The notes beneath the pieces are model-generated. The model saw only the letters and a list, made by a program, of their open reading frames with translations. It was not told the DNA's origin and made no database searches. Positions 47,698 to 56,343 of a DNA stretch of 64,000 nt are shown one piece after another. The stretch's first letter is position 1, and the number at the start of each line of letters is the position of its first letter. A program made the translations under genes and the position numbers. Source of the stretch: Nocardiopsis sp. N85 (lineage in GTDB: Bacteria > Actinomycetota > Actinomycetes > Streptosporangiales > Streptosporangiaceae); NCBI RefSeq assembly GCF_028882275.1, contig NZ_JARBUT010000009.1:1-64000 (forward strand), in the 5' to 3' direction.

Positions 47698-49097
47698 AGC
47701 GCCCTCCCGGCGACACGGCCGGCCCCTTCCTCCGCCACGATGACCGACGGCGCCGGACGGACCGCGGTGACCAGGTGGTGCGGGATCAGGACGGCGGCAC
47801 CGAGCCCGCCGTACGGTGAGGTTCGGAAGGTCACGTCGAACCGGTGTCGGGAGGCGAGGAGACCGACGACGGCCAGGCCCGTGCGATCGCCGTCCAGCCC
47901 CTCCAGACCTCGGGGGGAGGTGACGAGGTCTCGGGCCGCCTCCCGTTCCCGGCGGCTCATGCCGGGCCCGGCGTCCTCCACCACGACGCTGATCCCGTTC
48001 TCCCCCTCCTCCACCCGGACGTGCACGTCGGTGTCGGGTCCGGAGAAGACGGTGGCGTTGTCCAACAGTTCGGTGAGGACACGGATCAGGGCCTCGGCGG
48101 CATGGCCGAGTACGGCGACACCCCCGGTGTGGGGCGCGCGGACCCGCCGGTGGGCGCCGATCCGACGGCCGGCGGAGCGCAGCGCGTCGGCCAGGGCGAT
48201 GGGGCGGGGGTGGCGGCGGCCCGGGCCACCGCCGGCCAGGGTGACCAGGGTGTCGGCGATCCGACCGGTACGGGCGACGACACGGCCCGCCTCCACGAGG
48301 TCCTCCCGGACCTCCGGGCGGTCGCCGTGGGTCTCCCGCAGGACGCGCAGGCGGGCGTCGGTCGTCTCCAGTCCGGCCCGGAGGCGGGCGCCACAGGCGG
48401 CGGTGGCGGCCAAGGCCGTGTCGGTGCGACGGGCGGCGGCCAGGAGTTCGTCGCGGACGTGGTCGGCCAGGGAGGCGAGCGCGTCGTCGAGGGAGGAATG
48501 GCCGGTGGGGACGTGCGGGTGCTCGCGGTCGGTGTGCTCGACGGCGGTGCACCGGTCCTCACGGACGCGGGTGACGAGCAGGGACAGCCAGACCCGGTCC
48601 AGGTCGATGATCCGCCGTTCGCAGCGGGCGATCAGGGCACGGGCGTGGGCCGCGCGGCGGGCCGCGAGATCGAGTTCCCCGCCGGTCGTGCGCAGGAGTC
48701 GGTCCAGGACGGCGTTCCGGATCGGGGGGTGCGCGGCGAGGATCTCCTGAACGGTGCGTCCGGCGCGGACGCCCTCGACCAGGGTGGGCAGGAGGTGGTC
48801 GGTCACGCGGGCGGCCTCGCGTTCGAGGCTCTCGGCGATCTCGTCGGCCCGGACCCGTCCGTCCCGCACGGCGCGCAGGGTCGCGGCCCGATGCGCGGCG
48901 ACGGTGAGCGCGACGCACAGGGCGGCTCCGAAGACCCCGGTCACCGTGGCGACGAGGGCGCGGTCGTGATCGCCGACCACGGCGACCGACCACGACCAGG
49001 CGGGGGCGACGAGGGCGGCGGTGATGAGGAGGGCGATCAGAGCCTGATGTGCGGGGTGGGGGAGGGTCCGGCTCCGGTCGCGGGAGTCGATCGGCAT
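47694..49097 (-). CDS. CvnA-like sensor kinase homologue without clear phosphoacceptor His
   Basis: A 467-aa protein with two N-terminal helices (ALIALLITAALVAPAWSW and ALVATVTGVFGAALCVALTVA), a long coiled, arginine/alanine-rich region and a GHKL ATPase domain (N box LTELLDNATVFSGP, G1 VVEDAGPGMS, G2 GDRTGLAVVGLLASRHRFDV). This is the layout of CvnA proteins from conservons. In the segment where CvnA-type kinases have their histidine, this protein reads AGRVVARTGRIADTLVTLAGG and has none. The ATG at 49097 has GAGGA about 9 nt upstream. No Roadblock, DUF742 or GTPase genes follow. Confidence 0.82.
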   Translation of the reverse strand: MPIDSRDRSRTLPHPAHQALIALLITAALVAPAWSWSVAVVGDHDRALVATVTGVFGAALCVALTVAAHRAATLRAVRDGRVRADEIAESLEREAARVTDHLLPTLVEGVRAGRTVQEILAAHPPIRNAVLDRLLRTTGGELDLAARRAAHARALIARCERRIIDLDRVWLSLLVTRVREDRCTAVEHTDREHPHVPTGHSSLDDALASLADHVRDELLAAARRTDTALAATAACGARLRAGLETTDARLRVLRETHGDRPEVREDLVEAGRVVARTGRIADTLVTLAGGGPGRRHPRPIALADALRSAGRRIGAHRRVRAPHTGGVAVLGHAAEALIRVLTELLDNATVFSGPDTDVHVRVEEGENGISVVVEDAGPGMSRREREAARDLVTSPRGLEGLDGDRTGLAVVGLLASRHRFDVTFRTSPYGGLGAAVLIPHHLVTAVRPAPSVIVAEEGAGRVAGRAL

Positions 49098-49240
49098 GGG
49101 TGCAGGTCCTCGCGGGCGGGTCGAACGGCACGGAGTCCCACCGCGCGTTCGGCCGGACTCGGCGTTCGCCGGGGAACGCGCGGACGGACGATTTTCACCG
49201 TAGACCACATTCGACCGTCGCGCGGGCCTTCCGAGGAAAG

Positions 49241-49267
49241 GGATCCCCGCCTTTTCGGCGGGGATCC
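49241..49267 (-). terminator. 11-bp hairpin downstream of the serine hydrolase operon
   Basis: GGATCCCCGCC (49241-49251) pairs with GGCGGGGATCC (49257-49267) around TTTTC, followed on the minus strand by CTTTCC. It lies between the membrane-protein gene ending at 49355 and the kinase gene starting at 49097, so it should separate the two minus-strand operons. Confidence 0.7.
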
Positions 49268-49354
49268 TCCCAGCTCACCCCTCATACAAGGAGATCAACT
49301 CGACATTTCTCTGCATATCGCATTCTTTCGTCCGCCCTTCTCTCCCACGCATTC

Positions 49355-49729
49355 TCAGGGGAGCACCAGGAGGAGTCCGGCGGCGACCGCGATCGCCAGC
49401 GCCGTGTTGCCGATGGCCGAGGCCCGGCGCGTGGGAGCCGCGGAGTCCTCGCCCCGGGTCGGCAGGTCCACCGCCCGCAGGACGACGGCCGCGACGACCG
49501 CCGCGGTCAGGACGGTGAGCAGGTACCACAGTGCGACCGGAACGAGTGTCCATGTGACGACGACCAGGCACAGGGCCATGACGAAGGCCAGCGAGGCCAC
49601 CCGGGACACCGCGTCCCAGCGGTCGACGAGGCGTCCCGGGCGGACGGCCAACCCGGTGGTCACGACGGCCAGCGCCCACCACAGGCACAGGACGGAACCG
49701 ATGACGATGGGGATCACAGAGGAGATCAC
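49355..49729 (-). CDS. Small integral membrane protein
   Basis: A 124-aa protein with four hydrophobic helices (about 3-25, 42-60, 62-86 and 105-123) and a short charged loop between helices 3 and 4 (RAVDLPTRGEDSAAPTRR). I do not recognise a named family. It begins inside the last 4 nt of the serine hydrolase gene, so its translation is coupled to that enzyme. It may anchor or assist the hydrolase at the membrane; function unknown. Confidence 0.8.
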   Translation of the reverse strand: MISSVIPIVIGSVLCLWWALAVVTTGLAVRPGRLVDRWDAVSRVASLAFVMALCLVVVTWTLVPVALWYLLTVLTAAVVAAVVLRAVDLPTRGEDSAAPTRRASAIGNTALAIAVAAGLLLVLP

Positions 49730-50793
49730 GCCCAGTCCTTTCCGGTGAGGAGGCGCACGGCCTCGCCCTCGACGTCCGTGGTGGTGTTGGAGAGCACCAC
49801 CACCGCGCGGTCGGCCTCACGGTCCAGGGCCAGCATGGAGACGAAGCCGCCGGTGCCGCCGTTGTGCCAGGTCACCTCGGTGCCCTCGACGTCGGTGACG
49901 ACCCAGGCGTAGCCGACGCGGTCCTCGCCGTCGGCCCACCGCGGTTCGAGCGCGGCCATGCCCGGGGCGGTGCCGTCGAGCAGGGCTCGGGCGAAGCGCT
50001 CCATGTCGGCCGTGGTGGAACGGACCCCGCCGGCGGGAGCGTAGGCCATGGCCAGCCACGGCGCGGCGGTACGGCCCCGGTCGGTGTGGCCGAGGGTGGC
50101 GTCGGCGGGCAGTTCCGTACCGTCGACGGGCAGGTACGTGTCGTCCATGCCGATCGGATCGAGGACGCGTTCGCGCAGCAGGGTCGCGTAGTCGGTGCCG
50201 GCCGCCTCGGCCAGCGCCTGCCCCAGCAGCGCGAACCCGAGGTTGGAGTAGCGGGGCTCGCCCCGGTCGGTGAGTCGGGCGGCGCGTGCCTGGTCGAGCA
50301 GGGTGGGAACGTCGACGCGGTAGGGGTCACGGCCGAGGTTGGCGGCGGTCGCGGTCAGGATCACGTCCTGGGGCCGGGACGCGAGTCGGGGTAGCCCGGA
50401 GCGGTGGGAGGCCAGTTCGACGAGGACCACGTCCTCCGCCGGGGCGTCGCCGAGGTCGAGCAGTTCGCCGAGCGAGGTCTCCTCGGTGACCTCACCGCGC
50501 TCGATGGCGTCGGCCAGGAGCAGGGCGGTCATGACCTTGCTGATCGAACCGATCTCGTAGTCGGTGTCCCCGTCGCCGCCGAAGTGGGCGGCGGAGGTGG
50601 TCCCGCCGTCGATCTCGACGACTCCGAGCAGGTCGCGGGGGCCGTCGGAGTACAGGTCGCGGGCGCGGTCGAGCAGGTCCGGGTCACCGGTCTCGGCGGT
50701 GGACAGCGTCGGGACGCGCGGGGCGACCGCCACTCCGACGGCGATGACCAGGAGGGCGGCCAGGCAGGCCGCCACGATGGTCCGGGTTCGCAC
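49726..50793 (-). CDS. Serine hydrolase, class C beta-lactamase/DD-peptidase family
   Basis: A 355-aa extracytoplasmic enzyme. A signal peptide or anchor (TIVAACLAALLVIAVGVAVA) is followed by the PBP-fold motifs S83-I-S-K86, YSN in EPRYSNLGFALLGQ and HNGGTGG near the C-terminus. It is shorter than the NRPS-linked enzyme at 8584, lacks the lipocalin-like tail and is exported, so a D-alanyl-D-alanine peptidase, esterase or beta-lactamase-like role is likelier than peptide cyclization. It is the middle gene of a regulator-hydrolase-membrane protein operon. Confidence 0.9.
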   Translation of the reverse strand: MRTRTIVAACLAALLVIAVGVAVAPRVPTLSTAETGDPDLLDRARDLYSDGPRDLLGVVEIDGGTTSAAHFGGDGDTDYEIGSISKVMTALLLADAIERGEVTEETSLGELLDLGDAPAEDVVLVELASHRSGLPRLASRPQDVILTATAANLGRDPYRVDVPTLLDQARAARLTDRGEPRYSNLGFALLGQALAEAAGTDYATLLRERVLDPIGMDDTYLPVDGTELPADATLGHTDRGRTAAPWLAMAYAPAGGVRSTTADMERFARALLDGTAPGMAALEPRWADGEDRVGYAWVVTDVEGTEVTWHNGGTGGFVSMLALDREADRAVVVLSNTTTDVEGEAVRLLTGKDWA

Positions 50794-50811
50794 GGGTCCT
50801 CTTCCCTCGTA

Positions 50812-51351
50812 TCAGGTGAGCCCGCCCGCGGCGGTCAGGATGACCAGCAGCGGGACGAGGCGTTCGGGGGGCACGGTGTAACGGCCGCGCCGGACGGTGG
50901 TGAGCCAACCGGCGGCGACCAGGAGGTTGACGTGGTGGTAGATCTGACCGGTCGTGCCGAAGTCGGCGCGTTCGGCCAGGGCGGCGACGGTGTCGGTGCC
51001 GTTCCACACCGCGCGCAGGAGATGGAGGCGGACCGGATGCCCCAGGGCGTCCAGGGCGCCGGCACGGCGGGACCAGTCCTCTTCGGCCAGGCGTGAGGTG
51101 GGCAGTGCCTGCTGCCATTCGACGGTGTCGTCCCCGGAGCCGATGACGCCGGCGAAGACCACTCCGCCGTCGCCGTCCACCCGCTCCTTGAGGGCGTTGA
51201 GGGCGAAGAACGGATCGCCCCCGGCGGCGGGCGCGGCCTCCCGCCCGTCGGCGGTCGTCGCCGACGCGCGTTCCTCCAGCGCGGCGACCCGGGCCTCCAG
51301 TGCGGCCAGGCGTTGTTCTGTCGTGTGCTCTGCCACCCCTGCACCGTACAC
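50812..51351 (-). CDS. ArsR-like winged-helix regulator with N-terminal coiled coil
   Basis: A 179-aa protein. Residues 7-33 form a short coiled coil (TEQRLAALEARVAALEERAS). The C-terminal half is a helix-turn-helix of the ArsR/HTH_20 type: GALDALGHPVRLHLLRAVWNGTDTVAALAERADFGTTGQIYHHVNLLVAAGWL then RRGRYTVPPERLVPLLVIL. A GTG at 51351 is used; another GTG at 51336 is equally possible, and neither has a clear ribosome binding site. It is the first gene of the operon with the serine hydrolase, 18 bp upstream of it, and an AT-rich palindrome lies just upstream. Confidence 0.82.
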   Translation of the reverse strand: MYGAGVAEHTTEQRLAALEARVAALEERASATTADGREAAPAAGGDPFFALNALKERVDGDGGVVFAGVIGSGDDTVEWQQALPTSRLAEEDWSRRAGALDALGHPVRLHLLRAVWNGTDTVAALAERADFGTTGQIYHHVNLLVAAGWLTTVRRGRYTVPPERLVPLLVILTAAGGLT

Positions 51352-51358
51352 GAAAATC

Positions 51359-51368
51359 CGTAATTACG
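51359..51368. promoter_or_regulatory. Perfect palindrome CGTAATTACG upstream of ArsR-type gene
   Basis: A perfect 10-bp palindrome, 8 bp upstream of the regulator's start codon, in a short AT-rich patch that continues as TACGTAAG. Position and symmetry suggest an autoregulatory operator overlapping the promoter. Confidence 0.4.
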
Positions 51369-51544
51369 TAAGTTCATAGAAAAGAGACGCGCCCAGGCCG
51401 TCTTTGCCCGATGAGTGCGGACCGTTGGCGCGTCGCTGACCGAGACCGGAAGATCATGAAGGAGCGGAGCGCGGTCCCGCGTTCTCCGTCACGTCCGATG
51501 GGTCGGAACACGGACAGACCGGTTCCGGCCGGTGAGGAGACGAC

Positions 51545-52063
51545 ATGCGCGTGGATTCGGCCAACGGCTGGCAGTACTTCGTCGCGACCCTGCTGATCGT
51601 CATCGGCCTGGTCAACGTCATCCAGGGCATGGTCGCCCTGTTCACGCCGGAGTACTACGTCGTCGGGTCTTCGGAGATGCTCGTCATGGCATACGACTCC
51701 TGGGGCGTCCTGCTCGGCCTGTGGGGTGCGGTCCTGGTCGTCGCGGGTCTGGCCGTGCTGTCCGGCAGCACCTGGGCGCGGGTCTTCGCCATCGTCCTGG
51801 CCTGCCTCAACGCCTTGGCCCAGATGGCGTTCGTCATGGCCATGCCGCTGTGGTCGATGATGGCCATCGCCATCGACCTGCTGGTGATCTTCGGTCTGAC
51901 CGCCGGCTGGCCCGACAGGAACCGGGCCGAGGGCGGCGGGACGTCCCCCCGGACCGCCACCGACGAGTCGGTCTACCGGAGCGGACACCGGGCGGCGCAC
52001 GAGGCACCGCGCCCGGCCCGGTCCCCCGAACAGACCACCGAGCACGGACAGACCACCGGCTGA
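51545..52063 (+). CDS. DUF7144-type four-helix membrane protein
   Basis: A 172-aa integral membrane protein with four helices: FVATLLIVIGLVNVIQGMVAL, SWGVLLGLWGAVLVVAGLAVL, WARVFAIVLACLNALAQMAF and LWSMMAIAIDLLVIFGLTAGW. The GWQYFVATLLIVIGLVNVIQG opening and the STWARVFAI segment are typical of this common actinomycete family of unknown function. A polar tail of about 45 residues follows. GAGGAG precedes the ATG at 7 nt. Confidence 0.85.
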   Translation: MRVDSANGWQYFVATLLIVIGLVNVIQGMVALFTPEYYVVGSSEMLVMAYDSWGVLLGLWGAVLVVAGLAVLSGSTWARVFAIVLACLNALAQMAFVMAMPLWSMMAIAIDLLVIFGLTAGWPDRNRAEGGGTSPRTATDESVYRSGHRAAHEAPRPARSPEQTTEHGQTTG

Positions 52064-52183
52064 CCGGGGAGGGCACGCAGAAGGGGGCGCCGCCGCGGAG
52101 TCCGTCCGGACCGCCTCTTCGAGGCGAAGGCCGCGCCCCGGACGATCCGGACCGGTCGGACGCCCGGCGACGGGCCGGAACCC

Positions 52184-53995
52184 TCACGACAGGGGAGCCG
52201 ACTCCCCGTAGAGGTCGTTCAGCTCCGTCGCGTACTTGTCGCGGATGACGCGCCGCCGGAGTTTCAGCGAGGGGGTGAGTTCTCCCGTGTCCGGGCCCCA
52301 CTCCCCCGCCAGCACCCGGTGGCGTTTGACCTGCTCGGCCCGGTTGAGCCGGGCGTTGGCCTCGGCGACGGCGCGCTCCAGCTCGGCCCGCACCTCCGGG
52401 TGGGCGACGAGTTCGGCCCAGTCCCCGCCGGTGTCGATGCCCCGGGCGGCCGCCCATACCGGGGTGATCTCGCGATCGGGCACCACCAGGGCCACCAGGT
52501 AGGGGCGCCGGTCGCCGTGCGCGTAGACCTGCCCGACGAGCGGGTGCTCCTTGAGGGTGTTCTCCACCAGGGCGGGCGAGACGTTCTTGCCCCCGCTGGT
52601 GATGATGATCTCCTTCTTGCGGTCGGTGATCCACAGGTGGCCGTCCTCGTCCAACCGGCCGATGTCGCCGGTGGCGAACCACCCGTCGGCATCGGCGGCG
52701 GACCGTACGGTGCCGTCGGCGTCCACGTACCCGTCGAACACCGTCTCACCGCGCAGCAGCACCTCCCCGTCCTCGGTGACCCGGACCTCCACGGTGTCGA
52801 GCGGCCGGCCCACCGATCCCAGCCGGAACCCGGCGGTGGGGGTGTTGACGGTGGCCACGCCGAGGGACTCGGTGAGTCCCCAGGCGTCCATGATCGGAAC
52901 GCCCAGACCCGCCCAGAAGCGCACCGCGTCCTGGGGCATGGGGGCGGAGGCGCTGGAGGCCCACACCACCCGGTCCAGCCCGACCTTCTCCAGGATCGGG
53001 GTCAGGGCGAGTTCGCCGACCGCGGCGAACCGTTCGGCGAGGTCGTCGGGGATCGGTTCACCGCGTTCGAGGCGGGCGGTGTGCTCCGCGCCCACCTCCA
53101 TTGCCGACTCGATTCCGGCCCGGTACTCCTCGGGCAGCGCGGCGATGCCCGCCCGCAGGGCCGAGGTCAGCTTCTCCCACACCCGGGGCACACCGAAGAA
53201 CTGGGCCGGGCGCACGTGCCGGAGCGTCTCGACCAGCCGGGCGGGGTCGTCGCACATCCACACGTGGGAGGCGCGCAGCAGCGGCAGGTACAGTCCCAGG
53301 TCCCGTTCGGCGATGTGGGCCAGGGGCAGGTAGCAGATGTGGTCGACGTGCTCGGGCAGGTCGACCAGGGAGTTCAGGGCCGCCAGGTTGGCGAGCATCC
53401 GTCGATGGGTCACCGCGACGCCCTTGGGATCGCCCGTGGTGCCGGAGGTGTAGACGACGGTGAGCAGGTCGTCGGGTTTCAGGTCGTGGCGGCGTTCGAA
53501 GGCGTCCCCCGCCGGGGTGGCGGCCAGCGGAACGTAGTCGAGGTGGCCGCGCGCGGGATCGGCGCCCGAGACCACGACCAGGGATTCCAGTGCCGTTCCG
53601 GGGTCGGCGACCAGGGGCTCCCAGGCGGCGGCGACCTCGGCGCTCTCGACGATGGCGACCTTGGCCCGGCTGTGCCGGACGATGTAGGCGACCTGTTCGG
53701 GGGCGGCGGTGTCGTAGACGGTGGTGGGGATCGCGCCGATGTGGACGAGGGCCAGGTCGGAGAGCCAGTGCTCGGGTCGGTTGCCCATCATGAGGAGGGC
53801 GCGGTCGCCCGGGGCGAGCCCGAGGAACGCGTACCCCTGGGCGAGGCGGGCGACGGCCGCGTTCACCTCGGCCCAGGTGAGGGTGGCCCAGTCCGTACCG
53901 TCCCGCCAGGACAGCGCCGGGAGGTCGGGGTGGGCGGTGGCGTTGTGTTCGAGGAGATGCGCGAGGGTGTGGTCCGGGGAGACGGCTGGGGGCAC
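52184..53995 (-). CDS. Long-chain fatty acid-CoA ligase (FadD15-like)
   Basis: A 603-aa AMP-forming enzyme that activates fatty acids to acyl-CoA. The P-loop motif VVYTSGTTGDPKGVAVTH, the fatty-acid ligase block DHICYLPLAHIAERDLGLYLPLL, the GLTES motif, and the C-terminal TGDIGRLDEDGHLWITDRKKEIIITSGGKNVSPALVE with the catalytic Lys region are in order. Length fits long-chain ligases rather than NRPS A domains. A 30-bp dyad immediately upstream (54021-54050) probably controls it. It has no carrier-protein neighbour and is over 20 kb from the NRPS operon. Confidence 0.95.
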   Translation of the reverse strand: MPPAVSPDHTLAHLLEHNATAHPDLPALSWRDGTDWATLTWAEVNAAVARLAQGYAFLGLAPGDRALLMMGNRPEHWLSDLALVHIGAIPTTVYDTAAPEQVAYIVRHSRAKVAIVESAEVAAAWEPLVADPGTALESLVVVSGADPARGHLDYVPLAATPAGDAFERRHDLKPDDLLTVVYTSGTTGDPKGVAVTHRRMLANLAALNSLVDLPEHVDHICYLPLAHIAERDLGLYLPLLRASHVWMCDDPARLVETLRHVRPAQFFGVPRVWEKLTSALRAGIAALPEEYRAGIESAMEVGAEHTARLERGEPIPDDLAERFAAVGELALTPILEKVGLDRVVWASSASAPMPQDAVRFWAGLGVPIMDAWGLTESLGVATVNTPTAGFRLGSVGRPLDTVEVRVTEDGEVLLRGETVFDGYVDADGTVRSAADADGWFATGDIGRLDEDGHLWITDRKKEIIITSGGKNVSPALVENTLKEHPLVGQVYAHGDRRPYLVALVVPDREITPVWAAARGIDTGGDWAELVAHPEVRAELERAVAEANARLNRAEQVKRHRVLAGEWGPDTGELTPSLKLRRRVIRDKYATELNDLYGESAPLS

Positions 53996-54020
53996 GGAGG
54001 GCTCCTGACGGTCGTCCTAC

Positions 54021-54050
54021 GCTCACATGTGATCTAGAACACATGCGAGC
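54021..54050. promoter_or_regulatory. 30-bp dyad upstream of the acyl-CoA ligase
   Basis: GCTCACATGTG (54021-54031) and CACATGCGAGC (54040-54050) are inverted repeats with 10 of 11 positions complementary, separated by 8 bp. The dyad begins 26 bp upstream of the fadD-type start codon. Its form suits a TetR- or GntR-type repressor of fatty-acid genes; the repressor is not encoded next to it. Confidence 0.6.
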
Positions 54051-54092
54051 GTAACACCGGGACGCCTCCCCGGATACGCCCCTGAAAGACGC

Positions 54093-54545
54093 TCAGCCCT
54101 TACGGGGGCGGGGATGCAGGTGGGAGCTGACCGCCAGCCGGTTGTAGAGGTTGATCATCGAGATCGCGACCTTCAACGCCGCCAACCGCTTGTCGTCGAA
54201 GTGCTCGGCCGCCGCGTCGTAGACCTCGTCCGAGACGCCGTGATCGCCCAGCCGGGTCATCTCGTCGGTGAGCGCCAGCGCCGCCCGCTCGGCGTCGGTG
54301 AAGACCTCGCCCGCCTCGTACCAGGCGGACACCAGGAACAGGCGCTGCTGGGACTCGCCCTCCTTCAGCGCCCTCCGCGTGTGCAGGTCCACGCAGAAGG
54401 AGCAGCCGTTGAGGATGGACGAACGCAGCTTCACCAGTTCGAGCAGGGTGATGTCGAGGTGCTCGGCGACGAGCCCGTCGACCTCGTCGAGTTTGGAATA
54501 GATCTCGGGAACCTGCTTGGACCACAAGACGCGCTTTTCTGACAC
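54093..54545 (-). CDS. AhpD-like carboxymuconolactone decarboxylase family protein
   Basis: A 150-aa alkylhydroperoxidase-like protein. The redox motif is in LVKLRSSILNGCSFCVDLHTRRAL, with the CxxC pair and the following His, and the helical repeats AALALTDEMTRLGDHGVSDEVYDAAAEHF and MINLYNRLAVSSHLHP are typical. It may reduce peroxides or act as a general thiol-redox protein. A GTG at 54545 was chosen because GGAGGAGG lies 10 nt upstream. It is divergent from the MATE exporter. Confidence 0.9.
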   Translation of the reverse strand: MSEKRVLWSKQVPEIYSKLDEVDGLVAEHLDITLLELVKLRSSILNGCSFCVDLHTRRALKEGESQQRLFLVSAWYEAGEVFTDAERAALALTDEMTRLGDHGVSDEVYDAAAEHFDDKRLAALKVAISMINLYNRLAVSSHLHPRPRKG

Positions 54546-54694
54546 GGGACGACGCCTCCTCCATCGACGGCGGACCGATCCTTCGGCCCGCACCACGGTC
54601 AACGCTATCGGCCCGACCGGGCTTCCCTCCGACCGCCCCCGCCGAAGGGCGACCGGAACCGGACACCGGAAAAGCCTTTCTCGTGACTTTACGC

Positions 54695-54744
54695 CATGAT
54701 ATGAGATTTCTTTTGTCAATCCATTTATTTCGCATGTCATGAGA
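54695..54744. repeat. Direct repeat CATGATATGAGA / CATGTCATGAGA
   Basis: Two 12-bp direct repeats (54695-54706 and 54733-54744), 10 of 12 identical and 38 bp apart start to start, lie in a strikingly AT-rich patch between the AhpD-like gene and the MATE gene. A minus-strand TTGACA and a plus-strand TTGTCA also occur here, so this is the divergent promoter region. The repeats may be binding sites of a shared regulator. Confidence 0.35.
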
Positions 54745-54797
54745 AAGGGTGCTACGTTCTCCGGGAGTCGTTGGGAACCACCCCGGGAGACCCCGCC

Positions 54798-56150
54798 GTG
54801 AGCACGGAACCACCGACCCCCGTCGGAACGAGCGGACCCGTGGCGCCGCTGGGAGAACTCACCCGGACCCTGGGGGGCAAGGCCCTCCCCCTCTCCTTCT
54901 CGATGCTGGCCGGCATGGCCGGGAACATGGTCACCGCCGGGGTGATCGGCAACGTCGCCACCGCCGACCTGGCCGCCTACGCGCTGGTCATCGCGGTCTT
55001 CGCTCCGCTGCTGATGGTGGTGCAGGGGGCGTTGCGCGGCTCGATGCCCTTCATCGCCGAGAACGAGGACGATCCGGCGGCGCTGGCCCCGGTGGTGCGC
55101 GACTCCACCTGGCTGGCCCTGGTCCTGGGCGGCGCGGGCGGCGTGGTCCTGGCCCTGACCCCGCTGTGGGCCCGGGTGATCGGGGTGGCCGAACCCACCC
55201 TGGTCGCGCTGGGCACCGTGCCCCCGATGCTGGTCGGCCTGGGCATGATCGCCGCCGCGTTCAAGACGTCGGTGACCGTACTCCTCATCGGGCTGGGACG
55301 GAACCGGTCGGTGATGGTCCTGAGCCTGGTCGACGCCGCTCTGGCGATCACGGTGACCCCGGTCCTCGTGCTGGGGGCCGGCCCGGTCCCGGGGCTGGGA
55401 CTGACCGGGGCGGCGCTGGCGATGGCCGTGAACGGCTCTGTCATGGCCGCCCTGTTCCTGTACGTCTCACGCCGACGGACCGTGCTGCGCGGGCAGCCGG
55501 TGGGACCGGGGACGCCCGGGTGGGCGGGCGTCGTGAGGATCGCCCGGGTGGGTCTGCCCACCGGGTCCACGCTGCTCATCAAGTTCGGGACGTTGAGCCT
55601 GCTGGGGCTGGTGGTGGCCCGGATCGGCACGGAGCAGGCCGCCGCCCACCAACTGTTGGTGGTCATCGCGAACCTCGTGTTCATCCCGGCGGTCGCGGTG
55701 GGCCAGTCGAGCATCCCGTTCACGGCGCGGGCCGCCGGGAAGGGGTCGTCGGTGGAGGTGCGCCGCTCCGTCACCGCCGGATACGTGGTGGCGGTGCCGG
55801 TGGTGGCGGTGGCCTTGGCGCTCCTGTGGGTCCTGGCCGGAACGGTGGTCGGGATGTTCACGCCCGATCCGTCGGTACGGGAGGCGGTGATCGGGCTGTT
55901 GCCGGTGTTGTCGGCGGTCGTGATCGCCGACGCCGTCCAGGCACTGCCCGGGATGGGGCTGTTGGGGCTCAAGCGGGCGCGGTACTCGATGTACACGTTC
56001 GCGGTCTGCTACGGGCTGTTGTGCGCGGCGGCGGTTCCGGCCGCCGCCGTGGGCGGGCTCGCCGGGGTGTGGATCGCCTACGCGGTGGCCACCGCCGGTC
56101 TCATCGTCGGTCAGGGGGTGGCCTTCCACCGCGAGTCGGCCCGCCTGTGA
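54798..56150 (+). CDS. MATE family efflux transporter
   Basis: A 450-aa inner-membrane antiporter with about 12 helices. Typical segments are LPLSFSMLAGMAGNMVTAGVIGNVATADLAAYAL near the N-terminus, the inter-helix AAFKTSVTVLLIGLGRNRSVMVLSLVDAAL, and ADAVQALPGMGLLGLKRARYSMY in the second half. A GTG at 54798 with GGGAG about 8 nt upstream was chosen; a TTG at 54771 is the alternative. It exports drugs or metabolites using Na+ or H+. It is divergent from the AhpD-like gene, which suggests a shared oxidative or xenobiotic stress signal. Confidence 0.9.
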   Translation: MSTEPPTPVGTSGPVAPLGELTRTLGGKALPLSFSMLAGMAGNMVTAGVIGNVATADLAAYALVIAVFAPLLMVVQGALRGSMPFIAENEDDPAALAPVVRDSTWLALVLGGAGGVVLALTPLWARVIGVAEPTLVALGTVPPMLVGLGMIAAAFKTSVTVLLIGLGRNRSVMVLSLVDAALAITVTPVLVLGAGPVPGLGLTGAALAMAVNGSVMAALFLYVSRRRTVLRGQPVGPGTPGWAGVVRIARVGLPTGSTLLIKFGTLSLLGLVVARIGTEQAAAHQLLVVIANLVFIPAVAVGQSSIPFTARAAGKGSSVEVRRSVTAGYVVAVPVVAVALALLWVLAGTVVGMFTPDPSVREAVIGLLPVLSAVVIADAVQALPGMGLLGLKRARYSMYTFAVCYGLLCAAAVPAAAVGGLAGVWIAYAVATAGLIVGQGVAFHRESARL

Positions 56151-56343
56151 TCGTCATCGTCGGCCCGGCCTCCGGCCCGCTCGACCGGCCGCCCACGGCG
56201 GTGCGAAGAACGGCGCGCGGACCGACGCCCGTCATCGCCGAGGCGGAACGGGGCCGGGCACCCGGGTCGGGTGCCGATGGGACGGGACGGTGCGCGTCCC
56301 CTCGACGGTGGGGTGTCGGCGGTCCGGGTCCGGCCGGGGTCGG

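Noticed and set aside
49726-50793. Second beta-lactamase-fold enzyme as an alternative release factor for the NRPS
   Set aside because: It has a signal peptide, lacks the C-terminal domain and lies 22 kb from the operon in its own regulated unit.
52184-53995. AMP-binding enzyme as a lipoinitiation ligase for the NRPS
   Set aside because: The line starts with an A domain and has no starter C domain to accept a fatty acyl group; the ligase is a FadD-type enzyme far from the cluster.
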